64,000 bases of DNA from Sulfurivermis fontis. Lineage in GTDB: Bacteria > Pseudomonadota > Gammaproteobacteria > Thiohalomonadales > Thiohalomonadaceae. Both the position numbers and the translations under genes were made by a program. The notes under the pieces were generated by a model. It had not been told where the DNA came from and ran no database searches. It saw only the letters and a list, made by a program, of their open reading frames with translations. The stretch is taken from positions 2,534,501-2,598,500 of the forward strand of contig NZ_AP018724.1 of the NCBI RefSeq assembly GCF_004001245.1, given 5' to 3'. Every line of letters starts with the position of its first letter. Positions within the stretch are counted from its first letter, which is position 1. Below, piece after piece: positions 1-11,184 of this stretch.

Positions 1-441
1 CAGGGTGACGCGGCCGGCCGGCAGGTCGTAGCCGATGAGCAGGGCGTAGTGCCAGCGCGGATACCAGGACAGGCCGAGGTTCTGCAACACCAGTACCGGC
101 CGTCCCGCCGCCACTTCGCGCAGGGCGGCTTCCAGATCGGGCTCCAGCACGTAGGCCAGGCGGCCCGCCGCACGCGCCGCTGCCAGCAGTTCCAGTTGCA
201 GGCTGCCCTCGCGCCCCGGCAGATAGACCTGGGGCGCCAACGCCTCCGGCGTGGTCGTCACGCCGGCGGCGCCGAGCGCGCCCGCCAGGGCAGCGGGACC
301 GCAGTGATGGATCTCCTGGGCAAAAAACGGGGTTTCCACATAGGCCTGGGGCGGCAGACCCTGCCCCGGGCGCGGGGTCAGGGTGCCGCAGCCGGCCAGC
401 AGCAGACTCGCCAGCGCCAGGGCGGCGAGGCGCCCGCTCAC
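1..441 (-). CDS. PA2778-family cysteine peptidase lipoprotein, 3' part missing (window edge)
   Basis: Reading leftwards from a GTG that overlaps the stop of the preceding gene (GTGA), the product starts with a short hydrophobic signal and a lipobox (LLAGC, Cys about residue 18). It continues with the papain-like C39-type elements: a CGPAAL motif carrying the presumed catalytic Cys and, about 100 residues on, RWHYALLIGYD with the presumed catalytic His. This matches the PA2778 family of outer-membrane-anchored C39-like peptidases, which usually carry C-terminal TPRs; those would lie outside the window. Overlap with the PA2779-type gene implies translational coupling, as these two families commonly occur together. 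Substrate unknown. Confidence 0.75.
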   Translation of the reverse strand, partial: MSGRLAALALASLLLAGCGTLTPRPGQGLPPQAYVETPFFAQEIHHCGPAALAGALGAAGVTTTPEALAPQVYLPGREGSLQLELLAAARAAGRLAYVLEPDLEAALREVAAGRPVLVLQNLGLSWYPRWHYALLIGYDLPAGRVTL

Positions 442-857
442 TTGCGGCTGCCGTCGGCGGTCTTTTTCACGAAGGGGAAGATATCCGTGTAACCCAGGAT
501 ATCGGTCAGCAGCAACACCAGGAACACGAACACCGCCAGGCCGAGCACGTCGCCGCCCGCCGGCAACCGCTCGATCTGGCCGTTGAGCTGCATCACCTCG
601 GCGTCGCTCAGGGCGGCCACCCGCTCACGCGCCTGCCCGGCGTCGACGCCGTGGCGCTGCAAGGCCGCCGCCACGTCGTCACGCGCCAGCATGGCCGCCA
701 GGCGTTCGCGCGCCGCGTCCGCCGCCTGCCGCTCCGTTGCCCCCGCCAGCACCTGCTCGGTCCCCACCAGGGCCGCCCGGGCCAGCGGCGCATGGAGAGA
801 GCCGCCCGTCAGGGCCAGCGCCAGCACACCACAGACCACTCGTTTCATAGGCATCAT
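438..857 (-). CDS. PA2779-family small exported membrane protein
   Basis: About 139 aa: a signal peptide ending near ARAA, a charged helical middle rich in Ala/Arg/Glu, then one strong C-terminal transmembrane helix (GLAVFVFLVLLLTDILG) and a short polar tail. This is the layout of the PA2779 family, whose function is not known. I chose the ATG at 857 (or 854) because a GGAGGG ribosome binding site lies 4-7 nt upstream; a longer reading from 875 would put this site inside the coding region. Its stop overlaps the GTG of the C39-type peptidase gene, so the two are probably made together. Confidence 0.75.
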   Translation of the reverse strand: MMPMKRVVCGVLALALTGGSLHAPLARAALVGTEQVLAGATERQAADAARERLAAMLARDDVAAALQRHGVDAGQARERVAALSDAEVMQLNGQIERLPAGGDVLGLAVFVFLVLLLTDILGYTDIFPFVKKTADGSRK

Positions 858-961
858 GTTTCCCTCCGCTGTCATGGATGGTCATAGCATGACTCAGCGC
901 CGCGCCGCTTGCCATGCGCTGAATCACACAGCCCGGCGCCGCGCTGGTAAACTGCGCCGCC

Positions 962-2863
<1,902 letters not shown>

Positions 2864-2969
2864 GTCGGGGCAGCGCAGCGTGCTGTCGACATTCAGCCGC
2901 CCAGGCCATTGCGGCCACCCGCCAAGTTGAGTAGCTTGGAACCATGGACGGACACGACGGCCACTGCCG

Positions 2970-4088
2970 ATGAAGAACTGGCTCATCCAACTGCGGGCCG
3001 GACGGCTGATCTTCGCCACGGTGGCCTTTTCCGTGGTGCTGGCCGAGATCCTGGTTGCACTGTTCAGCCTGTGGCTGCACGGCGAAATCCGTAACGACTT
3101 TCTGCTCACCGGGTTCATCACCACCACCATCGTCTCCTTCATTGTGGTGGCAATCATCCAGTCCATCGTACGCGCCCTGCAGCGCGCCGACGAACAACTG
3201 CTGGAGCGCACGCTGTATCTGGACAGCATCCTGCATTCCACCGGCGATACCCTGATCATCGCCCTCGACACCGCCTTCCGCGTCAAATACCTCAACGCGA
3301 TGGCCGAACGCGTACTGGACATCAATGTCGAGCGCGCCCAGGGCCACCGCATCGCCGAACTGGTCGACGGTGTGCGGCGTGAACACTTCGAACAGGCCAT
3401 GCGTGCCGTCAGCCCCGGCCACGGCCACAACTTTGAATTCAGCTACGAACTCGACGGCAGCATGCACCACTTCGAGGCCACGCTTACGGAGATCCTGCAC
3501 CGCCGCCAACTGGCCGGCTTCCTGCTGGTGGCCCACGACACCACCGATCGCAAGCGGCTGGAGGAAACCCTGCGCAACCTGTCCTACCAGGACGGCCTTA
3601 CCGGCATCGCCAACCGGCGCCGCTTCGATGAAAAGCTGGAACAGGAGTGGCGCCGCGCCGCGCGTGAGCACCAACCCATCTCCCTCATCATGCTCGACAT
3701 CGACTTCTTCAAGAAATACAACGACCTCTACGGCCATCCCGCCGGCGACGAATGTCTGAAGAGGATCGCCCATGTCCTGGCCGAGACCGTGGCCCGTCCG
3801 GGCGACATTGCCGCCCGCTACGGCGGCGAGGAATTTGCGGCCATCCTGCCCAACACTTCGATGCTCGGCGCCGAGAAGCTGGCGGAACAGATCCGCGCCA
3901 AAATCGAGGGGCTGGAACTGCCCCATGCCGACTCCGGCATCAGCCCCTGGGTCACCGTCAGCATCGGCCTCGCCACCCGCATTCCGGGCAACGACGAGGA
4001 ACACACCACCCTGCTGGAAGGCGCCGACCGTGCCCTCTACAAGGCCAAGCAACAGGGCCGCAACCGGGTGGTGATCGACCACCACTAG
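2970..4088 (+). CDS. membrane PAS-GGDEF diguanylate cyclase
   Basis: A 372-aa inner-membrane protein predicted to make c-di-GMP from two GTP. Two N-terminal transmembrane helices (~13-35 and ~43-66), a PAS domain (~75-195) and a GGDEF domain (~205-372). The active-site signature is GGEEF at 285-289, an accepted catalytic variant, and the inhibitory I-site RxxD (RPGD, 276-279) sits the usual five residues before it, so product inhibition is expected. It is followed by slyX 51 bp downstream. The signal sensed by PAS or the membrane part is unknown. Confidence 0.9.
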   Translation: MKNWLIQLRAGRLIFATVAFSVVLAEILVALFSLWLHGEIRNDFLLTGFITTTIVSFIVVAIIQSIVRALQRADEQLLERTLYLDSILHSTGDTLIIALDTAFRVKYLNAMAERVLDINVERAQGHRIAELVDGVRREHFEQAMRAVSPGHGHNFEFSYELDGSMHHFEATLTEILHRRQLAGFLLVAHDTTDRKRLEETLRNLSYQDGLTGIANRRRFDEKLEQEWRRAAREHQPISLIMLDIDFFKKYNDLYGHPAGDECLKRIAHVLAETVARPGDIAARYGGEEFAAILPNTSMLGAEKLAEQIRAKIEGLELPHADSGISPWVTVSIGLATRIPGNDEEHTTLLEGADRALYKAKQQGRNRVVIDHH

Positions 4089-4139
4089 CCCGCAACGAAA
4101 TCCGCGCAACGCCCCAGGCCCTGCGGTATCCTATGCGGC

Positions 4140-4343
4140 ATGGACGAACGACTCACCGATCTCGAAATCCGCCTCGCCCACCTGGAGGCCGCCATCGATG
4201 AACTGACGCAGACCGTGCTGCGCCAGCAGCAGGCCCTGAGCGCCACCGAGGAACAGTTGGAGTTCGTCAAATCCCTGCTCGGTGAACTGAGTCCGGCGGC
4301 GGTACGCCCGCTGTCGGAAGAGACGCCGCCGCCGCATTATTAA
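4140..4343 (+). CDS. slyX: SlyX family protein
   Basis: A 67-aa protein, nearly all one amphipathic coiled-coil helix, ending in EETPPPHY, the hallmark C-terminus of SlyX. E. coli SlyX (72 aa) has the same layout; its function is unknown despite the historical link to the slyD lysis locus. The gene lies between a diguanylate cyclase and rlmKL, all in the same direction. Confidence 0.9.
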   Translation: MDERLTDLEIRLAHLEAAIDELTQTVLRQQQALSATEEQLEFVKSLLGELSPAAVRPLSEETPPPHY

Positions 4344-4345
4344 CC

Positions 4346-4407
4346 CCAGTGACAAGTCGCAAGTGAAAGACCTCTTCTTGCCACTTGTCACTTGTCACTT
4401 GAAACTG
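4346..4407. repeat. intercistronic 7-mer hairpin element (E1)
   Basis: Fills the gap between slyX and rlmKL. The left arm carries CAAGT words about 7 nt apart (gaCAAGTcgCAAGTga), the right arm the complement (ccACTTGtcACTTGtcACTTGaa), with a short spacer (agacctcttct). The arms can pair into an imperfect stem-loop ending 8 nt before the rlmKL start codon. One of ten related elements in this window, see findings. Confidence 0.75.
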
Positions 4408-4414
4408 GTTTTCC

Positions 4415-6553
4415 ATGAAATTCTTCGCCACCGCCCCGCGCGGCCTGACCGCCGCCCTCGCCGATGAACTGCGCCGTCTCGGCGCGGCGAAGGTACAGCC
4501 CGGCGGCTCCGGCGTCACCTTCGAAGGCAGCCTGGAAACCGCCTACCGCGTCTGCCTGTGGTCGCGTCTGGCCAACCGCGTGCTGCTGCCCATCACCACC
4601 GTGCGCGCGCCGACGCCGGAGTGGCTGTACGAGGCGGTGAAGGAAATCCGCTGGGAGAAACACCTGCGTTCCAGCGGCAGCCTGGCCATCGACATCACCG
4701 CCACCGACGCCGCCATCAGCCACAGCCAGTACGCCGTTCTCAAAACCAAGGATGCCATCGTCGACCGCTTCCGTGATCTGTTCGGCGAACGCCCCTCCAT
4801 CGACACCGACATCCCCGACCTGCGCCTGCACCTGCACCTGCGCGGCGAGCAGGCGCGCATCTCCATCGACCTGTCCGGCGGCAGCCTGCACCGGCGCGGC
4901 TACCGCCGCGACAGCGTGACGGCGCCGCTGAAGGAAAACCTCGCCGCCGGCATCCTGCAACTGGCCGGCTGGCCCGCCATCGCCGCCCGCGGCGGCGCCC
5001 TGCTCGACCCCATGTGCGGCTCCGGCACCCTGCTCATCGAGGGCGCCCTGATGGCGGCGGACATCGCGCCGGGCCTGCAACGCGACTATTTCGGCTTCAT
5101 GTACTGGCGCCGCCACGAGCGCGAGGTGTGGGAGAAATTGCTGGAGGAGGCGAAACAGCGCCGCGCCGCAGGACTGAAAAACCTGCCGCCCATCTACGGC
5201 TGGGACCAGGACGCGGCGGCGGTGGCGGCGGCACGCGCCAACATCGACGAGGCCGGCCTGTCCGATTACATCCAGGTGGAGCGCCGCGCCCTCGCCCCCG
5301 GCCTGCGCGCGCTGCTGCCGGAAGACCTCCAGCCCGGCCTGCTGGCGGTGAATCCGCCCTACGGCGAACGCATCGGCGAGGTCAACGCGCTGCGCGCCGA
5401 CTATGCGCGCCTGGGCGAGATCGTGCGCGACGAGCTGCCCGGCTTCCACCTCAGCCTGTTCACCGGCAACCCGGAGCTGGCGGGCTACCTGCCGCTGGCG
5501 CAGCAACTCAGCATCGCCTTGTACAACGGCCCCATCGAGTGCCAGTTGTTCAACTACGCGCCGGCCGGCACCGCGGGCGAAAAACCGGCGCTGTCCGCCG
5601 GCGCCGAGAGCTTCGCCAACCGCCTGCGCAAGAACCTGAAACACCTGGGCCGCTGGGCCGAACGCAACGGCGTCGACTGCTACCGCCTGTACGATGCCGA
5701 CCTGCCCGAATATGCCATCGCCGTCGATCTCTATCACAGCGAAAGGCTGTGGGTGCACGTGCAGGAATACCAGGCGCCGAAGAGCGTCGAGCCGTCCCGC
5801 GCGCAGCAGCGCCTGCGCGAGGCCCTCAGTGTCATCCCGACACTGCTTCACATTCCGCCGACGCAAATGCACTTCAAGGTGCGCCAGCCGCAGAAGGGAC
5901 GCGCCCAATACGAAAAGCTGGCCGCGCGTGGCCGCTTTCACGAGGTACGCGAGGGCAAGTGCCGCCTGCTGGTGAACTTCACCGACTACCTCGACACCGG
6001 CCTGTTCCTCGATCACCGCATCACGCGCCAGATGATCGAGGACGAGGCCAAGGGCAAGCGCTTCCTCAACCTGTTCGCCTACACCGGCAGCGCCAGCGTG
6101 CACGCCGCCATGGGCGGTGCCGTTGCCACCACCACCGTGGACATGTCGAAAACCTATCTGGGCTGGGCCGAGCGCAACATGCAGCTGAACGGTTTTACCG
6201 GCAGAGAGCACGAATACATCCAGGCCGACTGCACCACCTGGCTGCAGGATGAAGCCGCGCTGGGCAAGCGCAAATACGATCTGATCTTCATCGACCCGCC
6301 CACCTTCTCCAACTCCAAGCGCATGGCGAACGTCTTCGACGTGCAGCGCGATCACGTCTGGCTCATCCGCCAGGCGCTGCAACTGCTGGCGCCGGGCGGC
6401 ACACTCTATTTCTCCAACAACTACCGCAAGTTCAGGCTGGACGAACAGGCACTGGCCGGGATTGCCATCGAGGACATCACCGCCCACACCATTCCGGAAG
6501 ACTTCAAACGCAACCACCGCATTCACCAGTGCTGGCGCATCACACGCGGCTAG
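4415..6553 (+). CDS. rlmL: bifunctional 23S rRNA methyltransferase RlmKL (m2G2445 / m7G2069)
   Basis: A 712-aa cytosolic enzyme with two SAM-dependent methyltransferase units, methylating 23S rRNA at G2445 (N2, N-terminal RlmL half) and G2069 (N7, C-terminal RlmK half) in E. coli numbering. N-terminal THUMP region (~1-160), first methyltransferase with DPMCGSGTLL (~197) and catalytic NPPYGERIG (~313), then the second with NLFAYTGSAS (~553) and DPPTFSNSKRM (~629). Length matches the fused gammaproteobacterial enzyme (E. coli 702 aa). The ATG at 4415 gives the canonical MKFFATAPRGL start. No clear Shine-Dalgarno is visible; hairpin element E1 stands immediately before the start. Confidence 0.95.
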   Translation: MKFFATAPRGLTAALADELRRLGAAKVQPGGSGVTFEGSLETAYRVCLWSRLANRVLLPITTVRAPTPEWLYEAVKEIRWEKHLRSSGSLAIDITATDAAISHSQYAVLKTKDAIVDRFRDLFGERPSIDTDIPDLRLHLHLRGEQARISIDLSGGSLHRRGYRRDSVTAPLKENLAAGILQLAGWPAIAARGGALLDPMCGSGTLLIEGALMAADIAPGLQRDYFGFMYWRRHEREVWEKLLEEAKQRRAAGLKNLPPIYGWDQDAAAVAAARANIDEAGLSDYIQVERRALAPGLRALLPEDLQPGLLAVNPPYGERIGEVNALRADYARLGEIVRDELPGFHLSLFTGNPELAGYLPLAQQLSIALYNGPIECQLFNYAPAGTAGEKPALSAGAESFANRLRKNLKHLGRWAERNGVDCYRLYDADLPEYAIAVDLYHSERLWVHVQEYQAPKSVEPSRAQQRLREALSVIPTLLHIPPTQMHFKVRQPQKGRAQYEKLAARGRFHEVREGKCRLLVNFTDYLDTGLFLDHRITRQMIEDEAKGKRFLNLFAYTGSASVHAAMGGAVATTTVDMSKTYLGWAERNMQLNGFTGREHEYIQADCTTWLQDEAALGKRKYDLIFIDPPTFSNSKRMANVFDVQRDHVWLIRQALQLLAPGGTLYFSNNYRKFRLDEQALAGIAIEDITAHTIPEDFKRNHRIHQCWRITRG

Positions 6554-6735
6554 CGCTTTTCGTTGCATGGGTCGGGCGGCCACCCGACATTTATCAACGG
6601 CCACACCGACCCACGACGCCATTACCGAGAATTACGCTGAACCAAACGCTATCCATGGCATCCTACCCTTCGGCAACGCACCGCCAATAACCATACAAAC
6701 GAAGCGCCATCCCGCAGGGCGCAAAGGAAACCGAC

Positions 6736-6969
6736 ATGAAACGTCATCTGGGCCAGAAGATCGCCTTCGCCTTCGCCATCCTCTGCTATATCGCCGCCGT
6801 CGGCTGTGCCGTCACCGCCTTCATGCTGCCGGGCGATATCAACGATCCGATCCGCGGTGCCTTCATGGCCTCGGTGGTGTTCTTCGTCGGCTGCGGTATC
6901 GTGCTGCACGTCATCGGTACCGCCCGCCTGAAAGGCATCATCTCCGGCAACAACCCCGACGCCGGCTGA
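6736..6969 (+). CDS. small two-helix membrane protein, function unknown
   Basis: 77 aa with two hydrophobic helices (~9-31 and ~41-63) joined by a short polar loop and a short charged tail: an inner-membrane hairpin protein. AAGGAAA lies 7 nt before the ATG. I do not recognise a family. It stands alone 180 bp after rlmKL and 144 bp before the antiporter gene. Confidence 0.65.
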   Translation: MKRHLGQKIAFAFAILCYIAAVGCAVTAFMLPGDINDPIRGAFMASVVFFVGCGIVLHVIGTARLKGIISGNNPDAG

Positions 6970-7113
6970 CCTCGCCGGGCAGCCATCGGGAGCGCGGCGT
7001 CGCGCCCCCACCAGGGGCGCGGCTGTGATATCGTTTGCGCCAGCCGGCAGCGTACCGGCACACCAAATCAAAAGTTCTCCAATCCCGATTCAGAGCGAGC
7101 ACCGGAGTCAACC

Positions 7114-8853
7114 GTGGAAAGCCATGGCATTCCCCACCTGCGCGAGATCGTGCTGTTCCTCGTTGCCACCGGCATCGTGGTTCCGCTGTTCCACCGCTTC
7201 CGCATCAGCCCGGTCCTGGGCTACCTCATCGTCGGCGGCATCATCGGCCCGTATGGCCTGGGCCTGTTCGTGGAGGACATCGGCTGGCTGTCCTACGCGG
7301 TGATCAGCGACATCCACGGCGTGCAGGCGCTGGCCGAACTGGGGGTGATCTTCCTGATGTTCATGATCGGCCTCGACCTGTCGCTGGACCGGCTGTGGGC
7401 GATGCGGCGCTGGGTATTCGGCCTCGGCAGCCTGCAGGTAGTGGTGACCGCCACGGTGATCGGCGCCATTGCCTGGGGGTTTGGCAACACACCGGGGGCG
7501 TCGATGGTGCTGGGCGCCTGCCTGGCCCTGTCCTCCACCGCCATCGTCATGCAGCTGCTCATCGAACGGCGCCAGCTCGGCACGCCATTGGGGCGTTCCA
7601 GCTTTTCCATCCTGCTGATGCAAGACCTCGCCGTGGTGCCGATCCTGTTCCTGGTCGGCGTGCTCGGCACCAAGCTGGAGGGTGGCCTGGAGCTGGCCCT
7701 GCTCATGGCCCTGGGCAAGGCGGTGGTGGTAATCGTCGGCATCTATCTCATCGGCCGCATGGTGCTGCGGCCGCTGTTTCACATGGTGGCGCGCACACGC
7801 AACGTGGAGATGTTCATGGCCGCCACCCTGCTGATGGTGATCGGCTCCTCCGCCCTCACCGGCATGGCCGGGCTGTCCATGGCGCTGGGCGCCTTCCTTG
7901 CCGGCCTGCTGCTGGCGGAAACCGAATTCCGCCACGAGATCGAAGTGGACATCGAGCCGTTCAAGGGCCTGCTGCTCGGCCTGTTCTTCATGTCGGTAGG
8001 CATGGGCATCGACTACCGCGTGGTGGGTCAGGAGGCGTTCTGGATCGCCGCCTCGGTACTGGGCCTGTTCGTACTCAAATCGGTGATCACGGCCGGTCTG
8101 TGCCTGGCCTTCGGCCTGCCGCGCCACACCTCGCTGGAAACCGGCCTGCTGCTCGGCCAGGGCGGCGAATTCGCCTTCGTGGTCGTGGGACTGGCCATGA
8201 CGCTCAAGCTGATCCCGGGTGAGGTCGGCCAGTTCATGCTCATCGTCACCGGCCTGACCATGGTGGTGACACCGCTGGTGGCGCATACCGCCGGCAAGCT
8301 GGCGGCGAAGCTGGAGCCGCCCGCCACCACGGCGGCACAGGAAGGCGATCTGCAAGGTGTCGGCGGCCTGGAAGGTCACGTGGTCATCGCCGGCTTCGGC
8401 CGCGTCGGCCGCATTCTCGGCCGCACCCTGGATGCCGACGGCATCCCCTATCTGGCACTGGACACCGATGCCAACGGCGTGGCCGATGCGCGCGGCAAGG
8501 GCATGCCGGTGTACTACGGTGATGCCGCGCGACTGGAGATGCTGCGCCGCGCCCACGCCCATACCGCGCGCGCCCTGGTAGTCACCATGGACAACCCCGG
8601 TGCGGCGGAGCATGTGGTACGCGTGGTGCACGCCGAATGGCCGCACCTGCCCATCGTCGCCCGCGCCCGTGACTCGGCCCACGGCTCACGCCTGCTCGCC
8701 TTCGGTGCCACCGACGTGATCCTGGAAACGGTGGAGGCCAGCCTGCAGCTGTCCGGCCGCATCCTGCAACTGGCCGGCACGCCGGAAGAGGTGGCGCGGC
8801 GCCGCATCGACGCACAGCGCGAGATGGAGCTGGCGGCGGTGCGCCGCACCTGA
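7114..8853 (+). CDS. CPA2-family cation:proton antiporter with RCK/TrkA-N domain (KefB/YbaL-like)
   Basis: A 579-aa inner-membrane transporter: about 12 transmembrane helices (~8-385) of the Na+/H+ exchanger type, with FMIGLDLSLDRL and LALSSTAIVMQLL as typical conserved stretches, then a cytosolic TrkA-N/RCK domain (~420-540) with the Rossmann motif GFGRVGR and DTDANG, binding NAD(H) or nucleotide. Family knowledge suggests K+ or Na+ export in exchange for H+. The start is a GTG (7114) with CGGAG a few bases upstream; no ATG is nearby in frame. It converges on ychJ with a 6-bp gap and no room for a separate terminator. Confidence 0.88.
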   Translation: MESHGIPHLREIVLFLVATGIVVPLFHRFRISPVLGYLIVGGIIGPYGLGLFVEDIGWLSYAVISDIHGVQALAELGVIFLMFMIGLDLSLDRLWAMRRWVFGLGSLQVVVTATVIGAIAWGFGNTPGASMVLGACLALSSTAIVMQLLIERRQLGTPLGRSSFSILLMQDLAVVPILFLVGVLGTKLEGGLELALLMALGKAVVVIVGIYLIGRMVLRPLFHMVARTRNVEMFMAATLLMVIGSSALTGMAGLSMALGAFLAGLLLAETEFRHEIEVDIEPFKGLLLGLFFMSVGMGIDYRVVGQEAFWIAASVLGLFVLKSVITAGLCLAFGLPRHTSLETGLLLGQGGEFAFVVVGLAMTLKLIPGEVGQFMLIVTGLTMVVTPLVAHTAGKLAAKLEPPATTAAQEGDLQGVGGLEGHVVIAGFGRVGRILGRTLDADGIPYLALDTDANGVADARGKGMPVYYGDAARLEMLRRAHAHTARALVVTMDNPGAAEHVVRVVHAEWPHLPIVARARDSAHGSRLLAFGATDVILETVEASLQLSGRILQLAGTPEEVARRRIDAQREMELAAVRRT

Positions 8854-8859
8854 TCCCCG

Positions 8860-9255
8860 TCAACGGCGGCGCGACTTGCCCTCCTGCATCACGCCAGCGA
8901 CGTAATACCAGCGTCCCTCCTCGCACACGAAGCGGCTCACCTCGTGCAGCCGTCCCGCCTTGCCGTTGAGCTTGCAGCGGGCGACAAATTCCACCTCGCC
9001 CTCACTGTCGCCGCCGCGGCTATGGCGCACCTCCAGCCCCAGCCAGCGCAGCCGCGCATCCAGCACCAGTTCCGCCGGCCGCGTCGAGGGGTGCCAGGTA
9101 GCCAGCAGATAGTCCACCTTCGCCAGCACGAAGGCCGCATAGCGCGAGCGCATCAAGGTCTCCGGCGTCGGTGCCGCAAGTCCCTCATGATAAGGAGCAC
9201 AACAGTCTGCGTAGGGTCTGCCGCTGCCGCAGGGGCAGTCTGCCGCCTGCACCAT
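8860..9255 (-). CDS. ychJ: YchJ family protein (UPF0225) with SEC-C motif
   Basis: 131 aa. The N-terminal CPCGSGRPYADCC is a SEC-C type zinc-binding motif; the rest is the NTF2-like YchJ fold (RSRYAAFV, LATWHPSTRP, GRWYYV). Function unknown. It starts 2 nt after the stop of the ABC permease gene, so it is the third gene of that operon, an arrangement suggesting cotranscription rather than a known functional link. E. coli YchJ is slightly longer (152 aa) and has a second SEC-C motif that is absent here. Confidence 0.85.
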   Translation of the reverse strand: MVQAADCPCGSGRPYADCCAPYHEGLAAPTPETLMRSRYAAFVLAKVDYLLATWHPSTRPAELVLDARLRWLGLEVRHSRGGDSEGEVEFVARCKLNGKAGRLHEVSRFVCEEGRWYYVAGVMQEGKSRRR

Positions 9256-9257
9256 GA

Positions 9258-10253
9258 TTACTCCCAACGGAACAGCCAGGCGCCGAGGGCGAGAAAGCCG
9301 GCGGTCATCGCCAGCAGCACGCCGAGCTGCGGCGCGATGGCGGCGAGGCCGGCGCCATCGAGCATCACGGCGCGCGCGGCATCGATCATGTGGGTGAGGG
9401 GAAAGACCTGCGCCAGTTGCTGCACCAGCGGGTGGGTGCCCTCGAGCGAAAACCACACGCCGGAGAGAAACATCATCGGCCAGCTGATCAGGTTGAGCAG
9501 TCCCTCGGCCAGCTCTTCGCTGGCGATGCGCGCGGCAATCACCAGCCCCATGCTGATCATGCAGATCCCCCCCATGGCGAAGGCTATGAACAGGGTGAGA
9601 TAGTCGCCGTACATGGTGAAGTCGACGAACAGGTGGGTGCCGAAGAACACCACCACCACGACCGCGACGATCAGCCACAGACGCGAAACGATTTGCGCGG
9701 CGAGAAACTCGATGGCCGACAGCGGCGTGGCCTTGAGGCGCTTGAGCACACCGTTCTTGCGGTAGCGCACGATGACATAACCGACACCGTACAGTGCGCT
9801 GAACATGATGTTCATGCCCAGTACACCGGGGATCAGCCAGTCCACATAACGGATGATGCGGCCGCTCACCGCCTGCTTCTGCAGCGCGCCTCCGCCGCTG
9901 CCCAGCAGCAGCCGCTCCAGCAACTGGCCGCGCGGCGATTCGTCGTTCACCCAGTAACGGCCCCCGGTCGCGTCCACCAGCAGGTCCAGCCGGTGCCGCT
10001 CGACCTTGGTGACGGCGACGGCGAGGTCGTCCACGGCGATGAACTGCACCTGCGGGGTGGAGAAGAAACCGCTCTGCGGCGTGTGGCCGACGACGCCCAC
10101 CTTGTACAGCGGCGCCGGCTCGCCGGAGAAGGCGAAGGCAAATCCGGCGACGATCAATACCGGAAACAGCAGATTCCAGCCCAGCGCGGCACGGTCGCGC
10201 AGGAACTCCTTGTTGCGCGCGACGAATACCGCCAGCAGACGCCTGAGCATCAT
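9258..10253 (-). CDS. ABC-2 type transporter permease
   Basis: 331 aa: one N-terminal transmembrane helix (~20-40, LLFPVLIVAGFAFAF), a ~130-residue periplasmic domain, then five or six C-terminal helices. This is the ABC-2/YhfI-type exporter layout. The ATG at 10253 overlaps the stop of the ATPase gene (ATGA), so subunits are translationally coupled. Substrate cannot be told from sequence; ABC-2 systems of this kind move drugs, lipids or polysaccharide precursors. Confidence 0.87.
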   Translation of the reverse strand: MMLRRLLAVFVARNKEFLRDRAALGWNLLFPVLIVAGFAFAFSGEPAPLYKVGVVGHTPQSGFFSTPQVQFIAVDDLAVAVTKVERHRLDLLVDATGGRYWVNDESPRGQLLERLLLGSGGGALQKQAVSGRIIRYVDWLIPGVLGMNIMFSALYGVGYVIVRYRKNGVLKRLKATPLSAIEFLAAQIVSRLWLIVAVVVVVFFGTHLFVDFTMYGDYLTLFIAFAMGGICMISMGLVIAARIASEELAEGLLNLISWPMMFLSGVWFSLEGTHPLVQQLAQVFPLTHMIDAARAVMLDGAGLAAIAPQLGVLLAMTAGFLALGAWLFRWE

Positions 10254-11131
10254 GGCCGCAGCTCCTTGCCGGTGAGTTCCAGAAACAGGTCGTCGAGGGT
10301 GCGGGCGCGGATGCGCAGCCGATCCAGCGACACGCCGCCGGCGAGCAGACGTTGTACCGTTTCCGTCACGGCACTGGTGAGGATTTCCACGCTGTCGCCG
10401 CAATCGAGCACGGTCAGATCTGCCACGCCGCCGGCGTTGAAGTCGCTTTTTGGCAGTTGCAGCACCACATCACGGAAATGACGCGTCAGCAGATCATCGG
10501 GCGAGCCCTGGGCGATGATGCGGCCATGATCCATGATGATGATCTCGTCGCACAGCTCGTAGGCCTCTTCCATGTAGTGCGTGGTGAGCAGCACGGTCTT
10601 GCCACGTGCCTTGATGGCGCGCACCAGCTCCCACAACAGGCGCCGCGCCTGCGGGTCGAGGCCGGTGGTGGGCTCGTCGAGAAACACCACCTCCGGGTCG
10701 TTCACCAGAGCGATGGCCAGCAACAGGCGCTGGCGCTGGCCGCCGGAAAGTTTGCGCGTATCGCGGTCGAGAAAGGCGTGCAGGGCGCAGGCGTCGATGA
10801 GTTCGTCCAGCGCTGCGCCATGATCGTACAGGCTGCGGAACATGCGCAGTGTCTCGCGCACGGTGATGAACTCCTGCAGCGCGGTGGACTGGAACATGAT
10901 GCCGGCCTCACGGCGGAATTGCGCGCCGAGCGGCGCGCCCTTGTAACGGATGCTGCCCGCGGTGGGCGGCTTGATACCTTCCAGCATCTCGACCGTGGTG
11001 GTCTTGCCGGCACCGTTGGGACCGAGCAGGCCGAAACAGGCGCCGCGCGGAATGGTGAAGCTGATGCCATCCACCGCACGCACGCCCTGATAGTGCTTCA
11101 CCAGATTGTCGACTTCGATCAGTGCGGACAT
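10250..11131 (-). CDS. ABC transporter ATP-binding protein (exporter type)
   Basis: 293 aa cytosolic ATPase: Walker A GPNGAGKTTT (~39-48), Q-loop region MFQSTALQEF, signature LSGGQRQRL, Walker B VVFLDEPTTGLDP, H-loop LLTTHYMEEA, plus a C-terminal extension usual in DrrA/CcmA-like exporters. I start it at 11131 (MSALIEVDN), where homologues begin; a reading from 11188 would add an unconserved leader. No good ribosome binding site is visible. First gene of the ATPase-permease-ychJ operon. Confidence 0.9.
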   Translation of the reverse strand: MSALIEVDNLVKHYQGVRAVDGISFTIPRGACFGLLGPNGAGKTTTVEMLEGIKPPTAGSIRYKGAPLGAQFRREAGIMFQSTALQEFITVRETLRMFRSLYDHGAALDELIDACALHAFLDRDTRKLSGGQRQRLLLAIALVNDPEVVFLDEPTTGLDPQARRLLWELVRAIKARGKTVLLTTHYMEEAYELCDEIIIMDHGRIIAQGSPDDLLTRHFRDVVLQLPKSDFNAGGVADLTVLDCGDSVEILTSAVTETVQRLLAGGVSLDRLRIRARTLDDLFLELTGKELRP

Positions 11132-11184
11132 GGCAGGGACGGGCAGAAAAAGGAGGCCAAGTCTTGCCCGCCACGCCGTCCCTG